Origin: Symsagittifera roscoffensis
Lineage: Eukaryota > Xenacoelomorpha > Acoela > Convolutidae
Assembly (NCBI RefSeq): GCF_963678635.1
Contig: NC_087064.1
Span: forward strand, 75,666,213-75,730,212
Direction: 5' to 3'
Length of the DNA: 64,000 nt
Shown in pieces: positions 10,122 through 19,421 of the stretch (position 1 is its first letter; the number at the start of each line of letters is the position of its first letter). The translations under genes were made by a program, and so were the position numbers. The notes below the pieces were generated by a model. That model made no database searches and had not been told where the DNA came from. It was given only the letters and a program-made list of their open reading frames with translations.

Positions 10122-10911
10122 CTATTCTCGACGCGGACTGACTTGCTGCCACCTCTGAGGATTTATTGCACTGAAGTAATCTGCGTACACATCGATGTTC
10201 ATTATTGTCTGGTCACTGGGTTCACTCAGGTTTCTCGTTACTTCATGGCCGCCCACAGTGATTATTGACATTATTCTGGCTCCGATCTTTGTTATGCCGA
10301 ATGGCTTACCCGTCATCAATTTTAGGGTGTTGCTATTTCTACCCCTTATCGCTCCCACTTCGGCTTCTGGCATCGGGATTGACATACTTAACGTCTCATT
10401 CAACTTCTGCCTTTCGATTTCCTGCTTTAGTCGTTGCTCGATCTGTTTCGTCGCTAGATCTTGTTTCACTTTGATGATGGCCTCCGCTGCTGCCCTTTCA
10501 TGGTTTCTTTTATTGACATTTCTTGTTGTCGGCTTCTATGGCATTCTTGACCTTCACTACAGCCTTCACCGTTTTTGTCGGTAGTTCCGCACTCGGTGCG
10601 TCCGTGTTTTTTGTGTCAAACGCGGCTTGCCTGTTCCTTGTGTTCTGTACCGCCGCCAGCGCCAGCTTGTGTTTGGGGTGACTTTGGTTCTTCAGTGCTT
10701 CCCAAAACAACGGACAGTCCATCCTAAAGTGGCCTTCTTGATTGCAGAAGAAGCATCTTGCACCTATCTTGATGATCAGGCCGCTGTAGAACTCATGTTC
10801 TTCCGTCTGGCTCATATCTTCCTCACCGGGCGCATATCCCAGACTTTCATGCCTTGCTTGTACGTCGTGCAATCCGCCACATGATGATCCGCTGACCCGC
10901 AATTTGCGCAT
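10122..10911 (-). pseudogene. gag: Gag C-terminal part with second zinc knuckle (element 1)
   Basis: Frame 10911-10510 carries CFFCNQEGHFRMDC, a CX2CX4HX4C zinc knuckle. Frame 10469-10122 continues with KQDLATKQIEQRLKQE and ITKIGARIMSIITVGGHEV, matching element 2 at 25150-25400. A stop near 10510 and a frame change split the two. The 5' end of the first frame is offset by one base from the first-knuckle frame: element 2 reads through the same place without a break, so a single-base deletion after YKQGMK is the simplest explanation. The adjacent gag copy at 14157-15162 shares this break. Confidence 0.8.
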
Positions 10912-11708
10912 GACCTGCGTTTGTCCATATCATCTCTAGGCTTGTACCATGATGACCTCTGTGGTTGACTTCCCACTTGTATGTTCCTATTCTCTGGGTA
11001 AGAGTACTTCTTTGGATTCCTCAACATGTACTCCCTTGATTTCTGCCTCATCTCTTCCGGAGTCGGTGCTTTGTCCTTCGGTAGTGTATAATATAATGCT
11101 AACATTGTTCTCAAGTCGTCACTTTTAACCCCATCGTTAATATTCGAGGCGATGCTGAAGTTCCTTCTATTTGTTGATTCTTCGGGATCACTCCGTCTTC
11201 TCAAGCTCTCAAGGTCATCCAGGAACCGATCGATTGATTCATCGTCCCTCTGTCTTTTCTTTTCGAATCTCATCATAGCCTGGTGACCCTTCATTCCTGA
11301 TCCAAAACGGTTCAATAATATCTCGAAGATTTTGTCTGCAGTATCACATTCCTCTTCCTTCTTTGCAACTACACATTTTAACGCCGTGGCTTCTAAATTG
11401 CTGAGTATCGCTGTGCAGGCTTGTCTCTCGTCGTTCAAGTTGTCTTGTTCCAAATGTAGTCTCATGACTTCTACCCAATAGTCGATGCATCCGTCTGAGT
11501 CGTCCTTAAATTCTTTTGGCTTCTTGAAGGTTTTCCTGGATTTGCCACCTCCTCTCTCACTCGAGTCCGTATTCCTAGTATCGAACGCTTTCAATGTCCT
11601 ATTCATCATCTCCCAACTGCTAGCCCACGTCATGGCATCAGGTCCCACATTGGTGCTTGTTGTGAAATGCCCCGGACCATTTGTCGTATTTGAGGTTCCG
11701 CTCTTCAT
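10812..11708 (-). CDS. gag: Gag capsid-like domain and first zinc knuckle (element 1)
   Basis: A 298-codon open frame holds the retrotransposon Gag core: DDSDGCIDYWVEVMRLHLEQ, RFGSGMKGHQAMMRFEKK and RDDESIDRFLDDLESLRRR, matching element 2 strongly. The C-terminal part has CANCGSADHHVADC, a CX2CX4HX4C knuckle that would bind RNA. Gag forms the particle and packages the genomic RNA. The frame ends in VWDMRPVRKI after the one-base deletion noted in the next fragment. The sequence 10433-11438 is duplicated at 14157-15162. Confidence 0.85.
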   Translation of the reverse strand: MKSGTSNTTNGPGHFTTSTNVGPDAMTWASSWEMMNRTLKAFDTRNTDSSERGGGKSRKTFKKPKEFKDDSDGCIDYWVEVMRLHLEQDNLNDERQACTAILSNLEATALKCVVAKKEEECDTADKIFEILLNRFGSGMKGHQAMMRFEKKRQRDDESIDRFLDDLESLRRRSDPEESTNRRNFSIASNINDGVKSDDLRTMLALYYTLPKDKAPTPEEMRQKSREYMLRNPKKYSYPENRNIQVGSQPQRSSWYKPRDDMDKRRSCANCGSADHHVADCTTYKQGMKVWDMRPVRKI

Positions 11709-12111
11709 AATTGTCTTTGCCCCCCTGGTCCTATGCTCGCTGCCCCCCGGGGTAACGGTAACGGCGTTGACTCCCGTTTGTTCCGTTGTGGTTCCACGAA
11801 ATCGACTCTGTTTCCTTGCTTCGATATGTTACCGGCTTGTCTTGTGATGTAGAGTTTCTCAAAATGCATCCAGTTTGGCCTGTAAGGCACATGAACTTTC
11901 AGCCTGGTCTCTGCTCATTGTGTCCATTCTCGTCTTCAGACTCCCTAACTTGCTGTTCACGGTGTCATACCGTTGCTTCGTTTCTTGCATGTCTTTTTTG
12001 ATGTTCTTCTCTCTCTCCTTGTCTGTAGCCTCTACTTTATCTGACATTTGATGTAGCCTCTCTTCAGTTGTCTTCGCCAGATTGAAGCAGTGATCCAGGC
12101 TCTCGTGCTTA
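11709..12111 (-). pseudogene. gag: Gag coiled-coil region, frame-broken (element 1)
   Basis: The minus strand has MSDKVEATDKEREKNIKKD and KLGSLKTRMDTMSRDQAE (frame 12047-11859), then a different frame 11890-11705 with QGNRVDFVEPQRNKREST. The residue pattern is charged and helical. Element 2 has a similar long charged helix at the equivalent place (MAKRIDQVDEKAHKGQENLR). At least two frame changes lie here. A role in Gag multimerisation is inference. Confidence 0.6.
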
Positions 12112-12819
12112 TTATATCTGATTTCCTTTTTTTAGCAATTGTCGATCCTCTTCACTGCACTTCAGTTGTTTATCGATTTGTTCCAGCTTTGCCATCAAGC
12201 CACTCAGCTCAAGTAAAGGTGTTTTCTCCTGGTTAGCTGTTGTTCCGTTTTCTATTGTTGCCTCGTGGCTAGCTGTTGCTACAAGATCGACATGATCATC
12301 GTCTCGATTGCCCTCTGTTGCTACTGCAGAAACCGTTCCAAATGTCTTGCCTTTCTCGGTCGTAGGTGCTACTTCAATATTTTCTCTTGGTTTCATTCCG
12401 ACCATCATTGCAATCCTCTCTGTGAACGACGTTCTTTTTGCGTGAGAGTCATTCTTTATCGTTTTCGGCGTGTTGCTCGTTGTATCATCTACAATGTCAA
12501 TCGGCGAGAACTCCATCGTCTTCTTTTCTTGTTCTTCCACTTTCGGCATCGGTGTTGACTCTGTTGTTTCCCTCTCCAACTCATCAACGCTCTGGTCTGG
12601 TGTCTCAAGATCAACTTCTGTAGCAGGTACCGTTTGTCCTTCTTCAGCGCTTACTTTCGTTTTGTTCTCTTTTGCGCTTCGTGTGTTGACCATGCTCACT
12701 GAAAAGTTCTTTCTCATTGCTTTTTGGACCGACGGCATTGCTTTTCGTTGCGAAGAGTTATGATTAGTCTTTGACTCTAGAAGTCTCCTTTCTGCTATCG
12801 GTACTCTACTTCGCCTCAT
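12112..12819 (-). CDS. gag: Gag N-terminal region (element 1)
   Basis: The frame starts with ATG at 12819 and encodes 235 residues: a basic start (MRRSRVPIAERRLLESK), then MVNTRSAKENKTKVSAEEG, then a low-complexity acidic and Thr-rich part ending in a helical stretch (LMAKLEQIDKQLKCSEEDRQ). The MVNTRSAKEN block corresponds to MRLRSEKNLDG at the start of the long element 2 Gag ORF, which shows that element 2 Gag also once had the upstream basic segment. The same ATG and first codons occur in inverted orientation at 15891 in the leader duplication. Confidence 0.7.
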   Translation of the reverse strand: MRRSRVPIAERRLLESKTNHNSSQRKAMPSVQKAMRKNFSVSMVNTRSAKENKTKVSAEEGQTVPATEVDLETPDQSVDELERETTESTPMPKVEEQEKKTMEFSPIDIVDDTTSNTPKTIKNDSHAKRTSFTERIAMMVGMKPRENIEVAPTTEKGKTFGTVSAVATEGNRDDDHVDLVATASHEATIENGTTANQEKTPLLELSGLMAKLEQIDKQLKCSEEDRQLLKKGNQI

Positions 12820-13090
12820 GATTCTTCTTTACACTTTTTTAATCTAAAATATTAATATTTACTAATTTCTATTCTAAGAATAAAAATTCTAAAAAATATT
12901 CCTAATTTTCTTAAGAAAATTTTTTTTAGTTCGTGATCATATTAGAGCAGATTTTTCTTGATTTTAATCGTTCTGACCGGTCTTTTGAACTCTTCACTTA
13001 AGTATTTGGATATTTCACACTGTCCCAATGCCTACCACTTCAGTATTGGGCTACCTCGCACTGTCCCAATACCCTCTTCGCTCAGATGTC
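12820..13090 (-). other. Proximal leader of element 1
   Basis: AT-rich untranslated sequence lies directly upstream of the gag ATG on the minus strand. It has runs of T and A and no gene. An inverted near-copy lies at 15640-15890, so this stretch is one arm of a large inverted repeat. Confidence 0.6.
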
Positions 13091-14156
13091 GGAACACTAC
13101 GCACGTCCCAAGACCTCTTGATACCGTCCCAAGACTTTTCAGTAGTGTCACAAGACTTTTCTGTACTGTCCCAAGACTTTCCGGCACTGTCCCAAGACCT
13201 TTTGGTACTGTCCCAAGACTTTGCGGTAGTGTCCCAAGAATTTTCTGTACTGTCCCAAGACTTTTCTGTACCGTCCCAAGACTTCTTGGTGCTGTCCCAA
13301 GACTTTTCGGCACTGTCCCAAGACTTTTCTGTACTGTCCCAAGACTTCTCGGCACTGTCCCAAGACTTTTCTGTACTGTCCCATTACATCTTGGCGCTGT
13401 CCCAAGACTTTTCGAAACTGTCCCAAGACTTTTCGGCACTGTCCCAAGACCTTTTGGTACTGTCCCAAGACATTGCGGTAATGTCCCAAGAATTTTCTGT
13501 ACTGCCCCAAGACTTTTCTGTACCGTCCCAAGACTTCTTGGTGCTGTCCCAAGACTTTTCGGCACTGTCCCAAGACTTTTCTGTACTGTCCCAAGACTTC
13601 TCGGCACTGTCCCAAGACTTTTCTGTACTTTCCCAAGACATCTTGGCGCTGTCGGAAGACTTTTTCACTCTGTCCCAAGACTTTTCCGCTCTGTCCCAAG
13701 ACTTCCTGGTACTGTCCCAAGACTTCTCCGCTCTCTCCCAATACCTCCTGGTACCGTCCCAAGACCTTTCTGCTCTGTCCCAAGACTTCCTGGTGCTGTC
13801 CCAAGACTTTTTCACTCTGTCCCAAGACTTCCTGGTACTGTCCCAAGACTTTTCCGCTCTGCCCCAAGACTTCCTGGTACTGTCCCAAGACCTTTCTGCT
13901 CAGTCCCAAGACCTCCTGGTGCTGTCCCAAGACTTTTTCACTCTGTCCCAAGACTTCCTGATACTGTCCCAAGACTTTTCCGCTCTGTCCCAAGACTTCC
14001 TGGTACCATATCAAGACTTTTCCGCTCTGACCCATGACTTTTCCGCTTGTCCCAAGACTTCCTGGTACTGTCCCAAGACCTTTCGGCACTGTCCTCAGAC
14101 TTCTTAGTACCGTCCCAAGACTTCTTCGTACTGTCCCAGAACTTCGTCACTTCAGT
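13091..14156. repeat. 21-bp minisatellite, about 50 copies
   Basis: The unit is close to GTCCCAAGACTTTTCTGTAC plus one base, repeated in tandem with substitutions mainly in the second half. Because 21 is a multiple of 3 and the unit lacks stop codons in most frames, five or more frames stay open for hundreds of codons. They give heptapeptides such as LSQDFSV, VPRLFGT and SLGTVPK. The array lies between the element 1 gag start and its 5' LTR, so it is leader DNA. Interruptions (for example CCATTACATCTTGG near 13380) occur about every 6-7 units, suggesting a higher-order unit of roughly 240 bp (compare 13140-13380 with 13440-13620). Confidence 0.9.
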
Positions 14157-15162
14157 GTTGCTCGATCTGTTTCGTCGCTAGATCTTGTTTCACTTTGATG
14201 ATGGCCTCCGCCGCTGCCCTTTCATGGTTTATTTTATTGACATTTCTTGTTGTCGGCTTCTATGGCATTCTTGACCTTCGCTACAGCCTTCACCGTTTTT
14301 GTCGGTAGTTCCGCACTCGGTGCGTCCGTGTTTTTTGTGTCAAACGCGACTTGCCTGTTCCTTGTGTTCTGTACCGCCGCCAGCGCCAGCTTGTGTTTGG
14401 GGTGACTTTGGTTCTTCAGTGCTTCCCAAAACAACGGACAGTCCATCCTAAAGTGGCCTTCTTGATTGCAGAAGAAGCATCTTGCACCTATCTTGATGAT
14501 CAGGCCGCTGTAGAACTCATGTTCTTCCGTCTGGCTCATATCTTCCTCACCGGGCGCATATCCCAGACTTTCATGCCTTGCTTGTACGTCGTGCAATCCG
14601 CCACATGATGATCCGCTGACCCGCAATTTGCGCATGACCTGCGTTTGTCCATATCATCTCTAGGCTTGTACCATGATGACCTCTGTGGTTGACTTCCCAC
14701 TTGTATGTTCCTATTCTCTGGGTACGAGTACTTCTTTGGATTCCTCAACATGTACTCCCTTGATTTCTGCCTCATCTCTTCCGGAGTCGGTGCATTGTCC
14801 TTCGGTAGTGTATAATATAATGCTAACATTGTTCTCAAGTCGTCACTTTTAACCCCATCGATAATATTCGAGGCGATGCTGAAGTTCCTTCTATTTGTTG
14901 TTTCTTCGGGATCACTCCGTCTTCTCAAGCTCTCAAGGTCATCCAGGAACCGATCGATTGATTCATCGTCCCTCTGTCTTTTCTTTTCGAATCTCATCAT
15001 AGCCTGGTGACCCTTCATTCCTGATCCGAATCGGTTCAATAATATCTCGAAGATTTTGTCTGCAGTATCACATTCCTCTTCCTTCTTTGCAACTACACAT
15101 TTTAACGCCGTGGCTTCTAAATTGCTGAGTATCGCTGTGCAGGCTTGTCTCTCGTCGTTCAA
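14157..15162 (-). pseudogene. gag: Second partial gag copy, direct duplicate of 10433-11438
   Basis: These 1006 bases match 10433-11438 without visible indels and with roughly ten substitutions by eye, including the same zinc knuckles and the same one-base break after YKQGMK. The copy starts directly at the end of the minisatellite and runs into the N gap at 15163. It is either a recent duplication, a second element copy joined by scaffolding, or an alternative haplotype placed in tandem. It lacks the Gag N-terminus. Confidence 0.85.
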
Positions 15163-15362
15163 NNNNNNNNNNNNNNNNNNNNNNNNNNNNNNNNNNNNNN
15201 NNNNNNNNNNNNNNNNNNNNNNNNNNNNNNNNNNNNNNNNNNNNNNNNNNNNNNNNNNNNNNNNNNNNNNNNNNNNNNNNNNNNNNNNNNNNNNNNNNNN
15301 NNNNNNNNNNNNNNNNNNNNNNNNNNNNNNNNNNNNNNNNNNNNNNNNNNNNNNNNNNNNNN
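15163..15362. other. Assembly gap (200 N)
   Basis: There are exactly 200 unknown bases between the partial gag copy and the inverted leader copy. Nominal-length gaps like this usually mark a scaffold join, so the neighbouring order and orientation are not secure. Confidence 0.98.
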
Positions 15363-15905
15363 GTCTTGGAACAGTACAGAAAAGTCTTGGGACAGTGCCG
15401 AAAAGTCTTGGGACAGCATCAAGAAGTCTTGGGACGGTACAGAAAAGTCTTGGGACAGTACAGAAAATTCTTGGGATACTACCGCAAAGTCTTAGGGACA
15501 TTACCAAAAGGTCTTGGGACAGTGCCGAAAAGTCTTGGGACAGTACAGAAAAGTCTTGTGACACTACTGAAAAGTCTTGGGACGGTACCAAGAGGTCTTG
15601 GGACGTGCGTAGTGTTCCGACATCTGAGGCGAAGAGGGTATTGGGACAGTGCGAGGTAGCCCAATACTGAAGTGGTAGGCATTGGGACAGTGTGAAATAT
15701 CCAAATACTTAAGTGAAGAGTTCAAAGCACCGGTCAGAACGATTAAAATCAAGAAAAATCTGCTCTAATAAGATCACGAACTAAAAAAAATTGTCTTAAG
15801 AAAATTAGGAATATTTTTTAGAATTTTTATTCTTAAAATAGAAATTAGTAAAATTAATATTTTAGATAAAAAAAATTGTAAAGAAGAATCATGAGGCGAA
15901 GTAGG
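15363..15905. repeat. Inverted copy of the element 1 leader and gag start
   Basis: This stretch is the reverse complement of about 12804-13340: first the 21-bp minisatellite in the opposite orientation (GTCTTGGGACAGT units), then the unique AT-rich leader, then ATGAGGCGAAGTAGG at 15891, which is the gag start. After the fifth codon the sequence switches to minisatellite in the original orientation. Together with 12804-13340 it makes an inverted repeat with arms of about 540 bp and a 2-kb centre that includes the N gap. Confidence 0.85.
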
Positions 15906-16376
15906 GTTGTCCCAAGACTTTTCCGCTCTGTCCCAAGACTTCCTGCTGCTGTCCCAAGACTTTTTCACTCTGTCCCAAGTCTTCCTGGTACTGTCCCAAG
16001 ACTTTTCCGCTCTGTCCCAAGACCTCCTGGTACTGTCCCAAGACCTTTCTGTTCAGTCTCAAGACTTCCTAGTGCTGTCCCAAGACTTTTTCACTCTGTC
16101 CCCCCAAGACTTCCTGGTACTGTCCCAAGACTTTTCCGCTCTGTCCCAAGACTTCCTGGTACCGTACCAAGACTTTCCGCTCTGTCCCAAGACTTTTCGG
16201 GCTCTTTCCAAGACTTCCTGGTACTGTCCCAAGACTTTCCGCTCTGTCCCAAGACTTTTCCGCTTGTCCCAAGACTTCCTGGTACTGTCCTCCCAAGACC
16301 TTTCGGCACTGTCCTCAGACTTCTTAGTACCGTCCCAAGACTTCTTCGTACTGTCCCAGAACTTCGTCACTTCGGT
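15906..16376. repeat. 21-bp minisatellite, second block, about 22 copies
   Basis: This is the same unit and orientation as 13091-14156. Some units have lost or gained bases near 16100, 16170, 16190 and 16290, so frames shift. The end (CTTCTTCGTACTGTCCCAG then AACTTCGTCACTTC) is shared with 14110-14154, so the gag duplicate at 14157 interrupts what was once the far end of one array. A 201-codon plus-strand frame from 15891 fuses the gag start codons to minisatellite peptides and is not considered a gene. Confidence 0.85.
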
Positions 16377-17230
16377 GTTGGGACACACACACTGTCACAA
16401 GACCCCTTCTTCCTTAGTGTTGGACAAACTGATTTCTTCTTCTTCGCTGTTGGGACTCTTGAACCACTATCCCTGGTACCACCACTTGAGCTCTAGTATA
16501 AAAATTTCTCTAAGACCCAACCTTACTGGCCAAAAGTTTCAAATGCTAACCCCCTGTATTTATCTCCCTTTATGAATCTGATGCAAAATGAAATTCAACT
16601 TGTTCGCCGGTGTGTTGTGATCACCTGTTTGTTCAAAAACCGATAAAATTAGTACCAAAAACGTAAAAACACAAACGAGAAAAAATTATGAAAACAGAAA
16701 GATGAACCCATCTAAAATCAGAGGTGACCAATGTCACCCTTTCGTAGAAAGAATGTCTGCTACCTGATTGTCACGCTTTTTCCTCCCCTCTCATAACGTT
16801 ATTATGGGGTATTGTCCTTCCGGGTTTCAAAAACTGTCTATCTCCGTTCCTCCCACCCGATCCGAACAGGGTACCTACCTTACTTCGATCTTAAATTTGG
16901 ATATCCTCTCTATATAATTCACGCGTTTAAGATTATAATGTAACTAAATCGAGGATATCGGTTGATAGTTACTTTAACGTGTCCCCCCTTTTTACAATTT
17001 GCAACCGCCAACCTCTAACCTAACCAGCCCCCTTCTAACCTCCCCCCTATTTAGCCCCCCTCTTAAGCCGAAAATTACCTTAAGCGCTGGGTGCTAAACC
17101 TCTCGAGAGAAAACCGTAGAACCTATTTCCAAGCTCTGCTCAAGTAAAAACGTTTCTCAAAACGGTGGGGTTCCGCTTATCCAATTTTACACTTATCTCC
17201 TATAATGTAATGTGGATTCTAACGATACCC
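16377..17230. other. Distal leader of element 1, no gene
   Basis: There is no supported ORF. Notable content is C-rich pyrimidine stretches at 16984-17065 on the plus strand (CCCCCC followed by CTAACCTAACCAGCC) and otherwise AT-rich sequence. It lies between the minisatellite and the LTR candidate and would be part of the transcribed leader. Confidence 0.5.
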
Positions 17231-17515
17231 GATTGACCAACCAGAACACCTCTGTGTATCCCCCTCTGGTTGTTCTGATTCCGTGCTGGTTGTCTCCTTG
17301 TCCGTCCAGCACCTCTCTCCAGCACTACTTTCCCACTTGGCTGGTCACCTGTTCCAGTCCAGTCTCCCAGTTGTTCGTAGATTGACCAAACAAAACACCC
17401 CTGTGTGCCTTCTCTGATCGGTCCCGTTGGTGCTGGATTTCCCCTTGTCGTGTCCAGCACTTGTCGGGTTCCCTTCTTGTGAACCACTTTCCTACTTGGC
17501 TGGTCACCTTTTAAC
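17231..17515. repeat. Diverged tandem duplication, 149-bp period
   Basis: GATTGACCAACCAGAACACC at 17231 and GATTGACCAAACAAAACACC at 17380 start two copies. Both end in CTACTTGGCTGGTCACC or CCACTTGGCTGGTCACC. The open minus frame across it (17517-17200) merely repeats with the unit and is not a gene. Confidence 0.8.
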
Positions 17516-17578
17516 ATTTAATATGAAAAAGACTTTTTAATAAAAGAGTCACAACAATTAGTCTAATTAGTGCATCCA

Positions 17579-18477
17579 TGTAACAGTCGTCTAATTAAGT
17601 CACATATGAGGTTAAAAAAAACAGGCCTAATAACCATTGGCTCAAGAGTCAGGGTCACTATCTCTTGTGTTTTTCTACCTCAAACGGTCGGAGCCAATTC
17701 GGTTCACTTGCTACATGACACTAAAACCTTTGTTTCAGCTTAAAGGTCACTACCAAAATACCCCCCACTCTAGAAAATAAAAACGTCCCCATACTTAGGT
17801 GTCAAAATACCTAAGACATGCGAACGCCGTTAAAAACAGGGTCAGAACAATCCATACAGCTACTTTTATTAGACAGTGAACCTTTGATCCTTTTCAGGTG
17901 GATCAACCTAAAACTCTTCTTATCTCAACATAACAATTATAAAACACACTCAAAAAAACTAAATTGGGTACTTACATACCAGCACATTCGAGAATTGGAA
18001 TAATTAAATTAATCAGTAACTCTAGCATTAAGGTAAATAAGTTTTAACTCAAGAAGTTTGTAATCAAATAATTCCAGCAAGGGAAAAGAGTTTTGACTCG
18101 AGAATTGAGTTTTGGAACTGGACCATTGGGATACCCCAGCTGTCCACCTTTCCACTGAGGGTTCACTCTGGTCCACTTCTTACTTGTCTCTGTTTTGTTC
18201 GCAATCGCTCTGCTTCCTATTCAGGATAGGACAGCTCTACTCTCGTGTGATTTTTATGTCTGGAAATTGCGAATAGAAACTTCCCGCTGCTTTTTCCACT
18301 ACTTTCCCGCGATTGTTATTCGGTTGTTCTGAGCTTGTATTTCTGAGATTTTCAGTTTTCGCGAGAAAGTTGAGCATGACAGGCTCAATTCGAAAATTTG
18401 AAAAATTACATTTCACCCCAAAATTACGTTGTTCGTATTCCTCAAGGTCAAACTTCCAAATATGACCGACTGGCACA
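17579..18477 (-). repeat. Candidate 5' LTR of element 1
   Basis: On the minus strand this segment starts TGTGCCAG at 18477 and ends TGTTACA at 17579, the same termini as the element 2 LTR (TGTGCCAT...TGTTACA). Near the 3' end, blocks such as CCTAATAACCATTGGC (plus strand) parallel CCTATTAACGACTGGC of the other LTR in the same order. Near the 5' end, TTTTTCAAATTTTCGAATTG parallels TTTTCAAAATTTCGATTG. The length, 899 bp, is close to 882. Identity is low and was judged by eye, so the boundaries are tentative. The leader follows immediately with TGGATGCAC, a possible primer-binding start. Confidence 0.5.
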
Positions 18478-18539
18478 ACACTTACAAGCATATCATCTCT
18501 CTACCCAAACGGGGCGGACGAGGTCAGAAGCCTGCCAAT
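18478..18539. other. 62-bp spacer between two head-to-head 5' LTRs
   Basis: This short unique segment separates the outer edge of the element 1 LTR candidate from the outer edge of the element 2 LTR. No target-site duplication matching either element's far flank is evident. Confidence 0.5.
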
Positions 18540-19421
18540 TGTGCCATTCTGCCAGATGGCACAGCGCAACCTTCCGGCGACACGAAAAAGAACGAATAAA
18601 GGCCTTATTAACGAAAAAGTATTGCCAAGGAGGGTAGAAATATTCCGAAATTTTTATTTTCAAAATTTCGATTGAAAAGTGAATATTTCTGAGAAATACA
18701 AAAAGACGGCCATTTTGACGAAAAATGACGAAAAGTAGAACAACGACAAATATTGTGAAAAACGGTCGCACAAGAGACGAGAAACACAAAGCCTCTTATC
18801 GTGGCAACAAAGCACGATAAGACCCTTATCAGCGGATATTAGTGGAGAAGGAAGCTTCAGTGGGGAAGAAATATACCACGGTACCCTCCCGGGACACAAA
18901 TTGGAAGAGATAAGAGCGTTATCGCAGGAATATCACGGGAGCGGAGGCTTGGTCCCCCAGAGACTGTTTTATGTGAAGGGACTGTATAAAACTGACTGTA
19001 TAGCTACTTGGATGTCGTGAAACTTTATATTAACACCGGTATAGTTTGATATTTTAGAATATGAGTAGCTAGAAAGAGGAAAGGGTCAATCCATCTCCAA
19101 TGGATTTAATATAGAACTGTGACACAAAAACATTTTAAAATAGGTTGTTTGAGCCGTGTTTTTAATGGCAATCACGTAGTCTGAGGATCCGAGACTCAGC
19201 TATGTGGTTGTGTTCGCATGTAAACGAAAGCTGATCAAAAGTCGTTTGACTGATGGCCTAAAAATAGTAACTTTTTACTTAGCCCTAAACAGACCAGAAA
19301 ATCAACTGGCAAGGTCGAGACGGTGAAAAACGAGTAGGATTAAGGTAACTGACGCCTGCCAGTCGTTAATAGGTACTTTTTCTACGCTCCGTCGCTGTGT
19401 AGTATTTGGGCGAATGTTACA
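18540..19421 (+). repeat. 5' LTR of element 2 (882 bp)
   Basis: It begins TGTGCCATTCTGCC and ends GGGCGAATGTTACA. The first 24 bases form a perfect 8-bp-arm hairpin (TGTGCCAT and ATGGCACA). By eye it differs from the 3' LTR at about 13 positions plus one single-base indel. A TATAAAA box at 18985 divides a likely U3 from the transcribed R-U5 part. Confidence 0.95.
18985..18991 (+). promoter_or_regulatory. TATA box in 5' LTR
   Basis: TATAAAA lies at base 446 of the LTR and is conserved at 32170-32176 in the 3' LTR. Position and sequence fit the core promoter that would drive genomic RNA synthesis by RNA polymerase II. The start site was not determined. Confidence 0.5.

Larger units (their letters stand above)
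4179..18477 (-). mobile_element. Element 1: degenerate Ty3/gypsy-type LTR retrotransposon
   Basis: Reading the minus strand from high to low coordinates gives: 5' LTR candidate (18477-17579), leader with a 149-bp tandem duplication and 21-bp minisatellites, gag (12819-10122), protease (10093-9332), RT (9274-8249), RNase H (8248-7497), acidic spacer (7512-6685), integrase (about 6684-4973) and a C-terminal extension (4984-4179). The order protease-RT-RNase H-integrase is that of Ty3/gypsy elements. The reading frame is broken by nonsense codons (8249-8251, 8760-8762, 6443-6445) and frameshifts, although protease, integrase core and the YVDD motif survive. A partial gag duplication, an N gap and an inverted leader copy sit inside 14157-15905. 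No 3' LTR is seen. The 5' boundary rests on similarity to the element 2 LTR. Confidence 0.8.

Noticed and set aside
10840..10911. Programmed frameshift between the two Gag zinc knuckles of element 1
   Set aside because: Element 2 reads through the same region in one frame. The break fits a one-base deletion inherited by the duplicate at 14157.
12958..14107. Two overlapping plus-strand ORFs of 359 codons each
   Set aside because: They are translations of the 21-bp minisatellite, open in several frames because the unit is a multiple of three without stops. No unique domain or coding bias.
13091..14156. CRISPR-like array
   Set aside because: The repeat unit is contiguous 21-bp tandem DNA without unique spacers, in a eukaryotic retroelement leader.
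17200..17517. 105-codon minus-strand ORF with repeated peptides
   Set aside because: It is the translation of a 149-bp tandem duplication in the element 1 leader and has no recognised domain.
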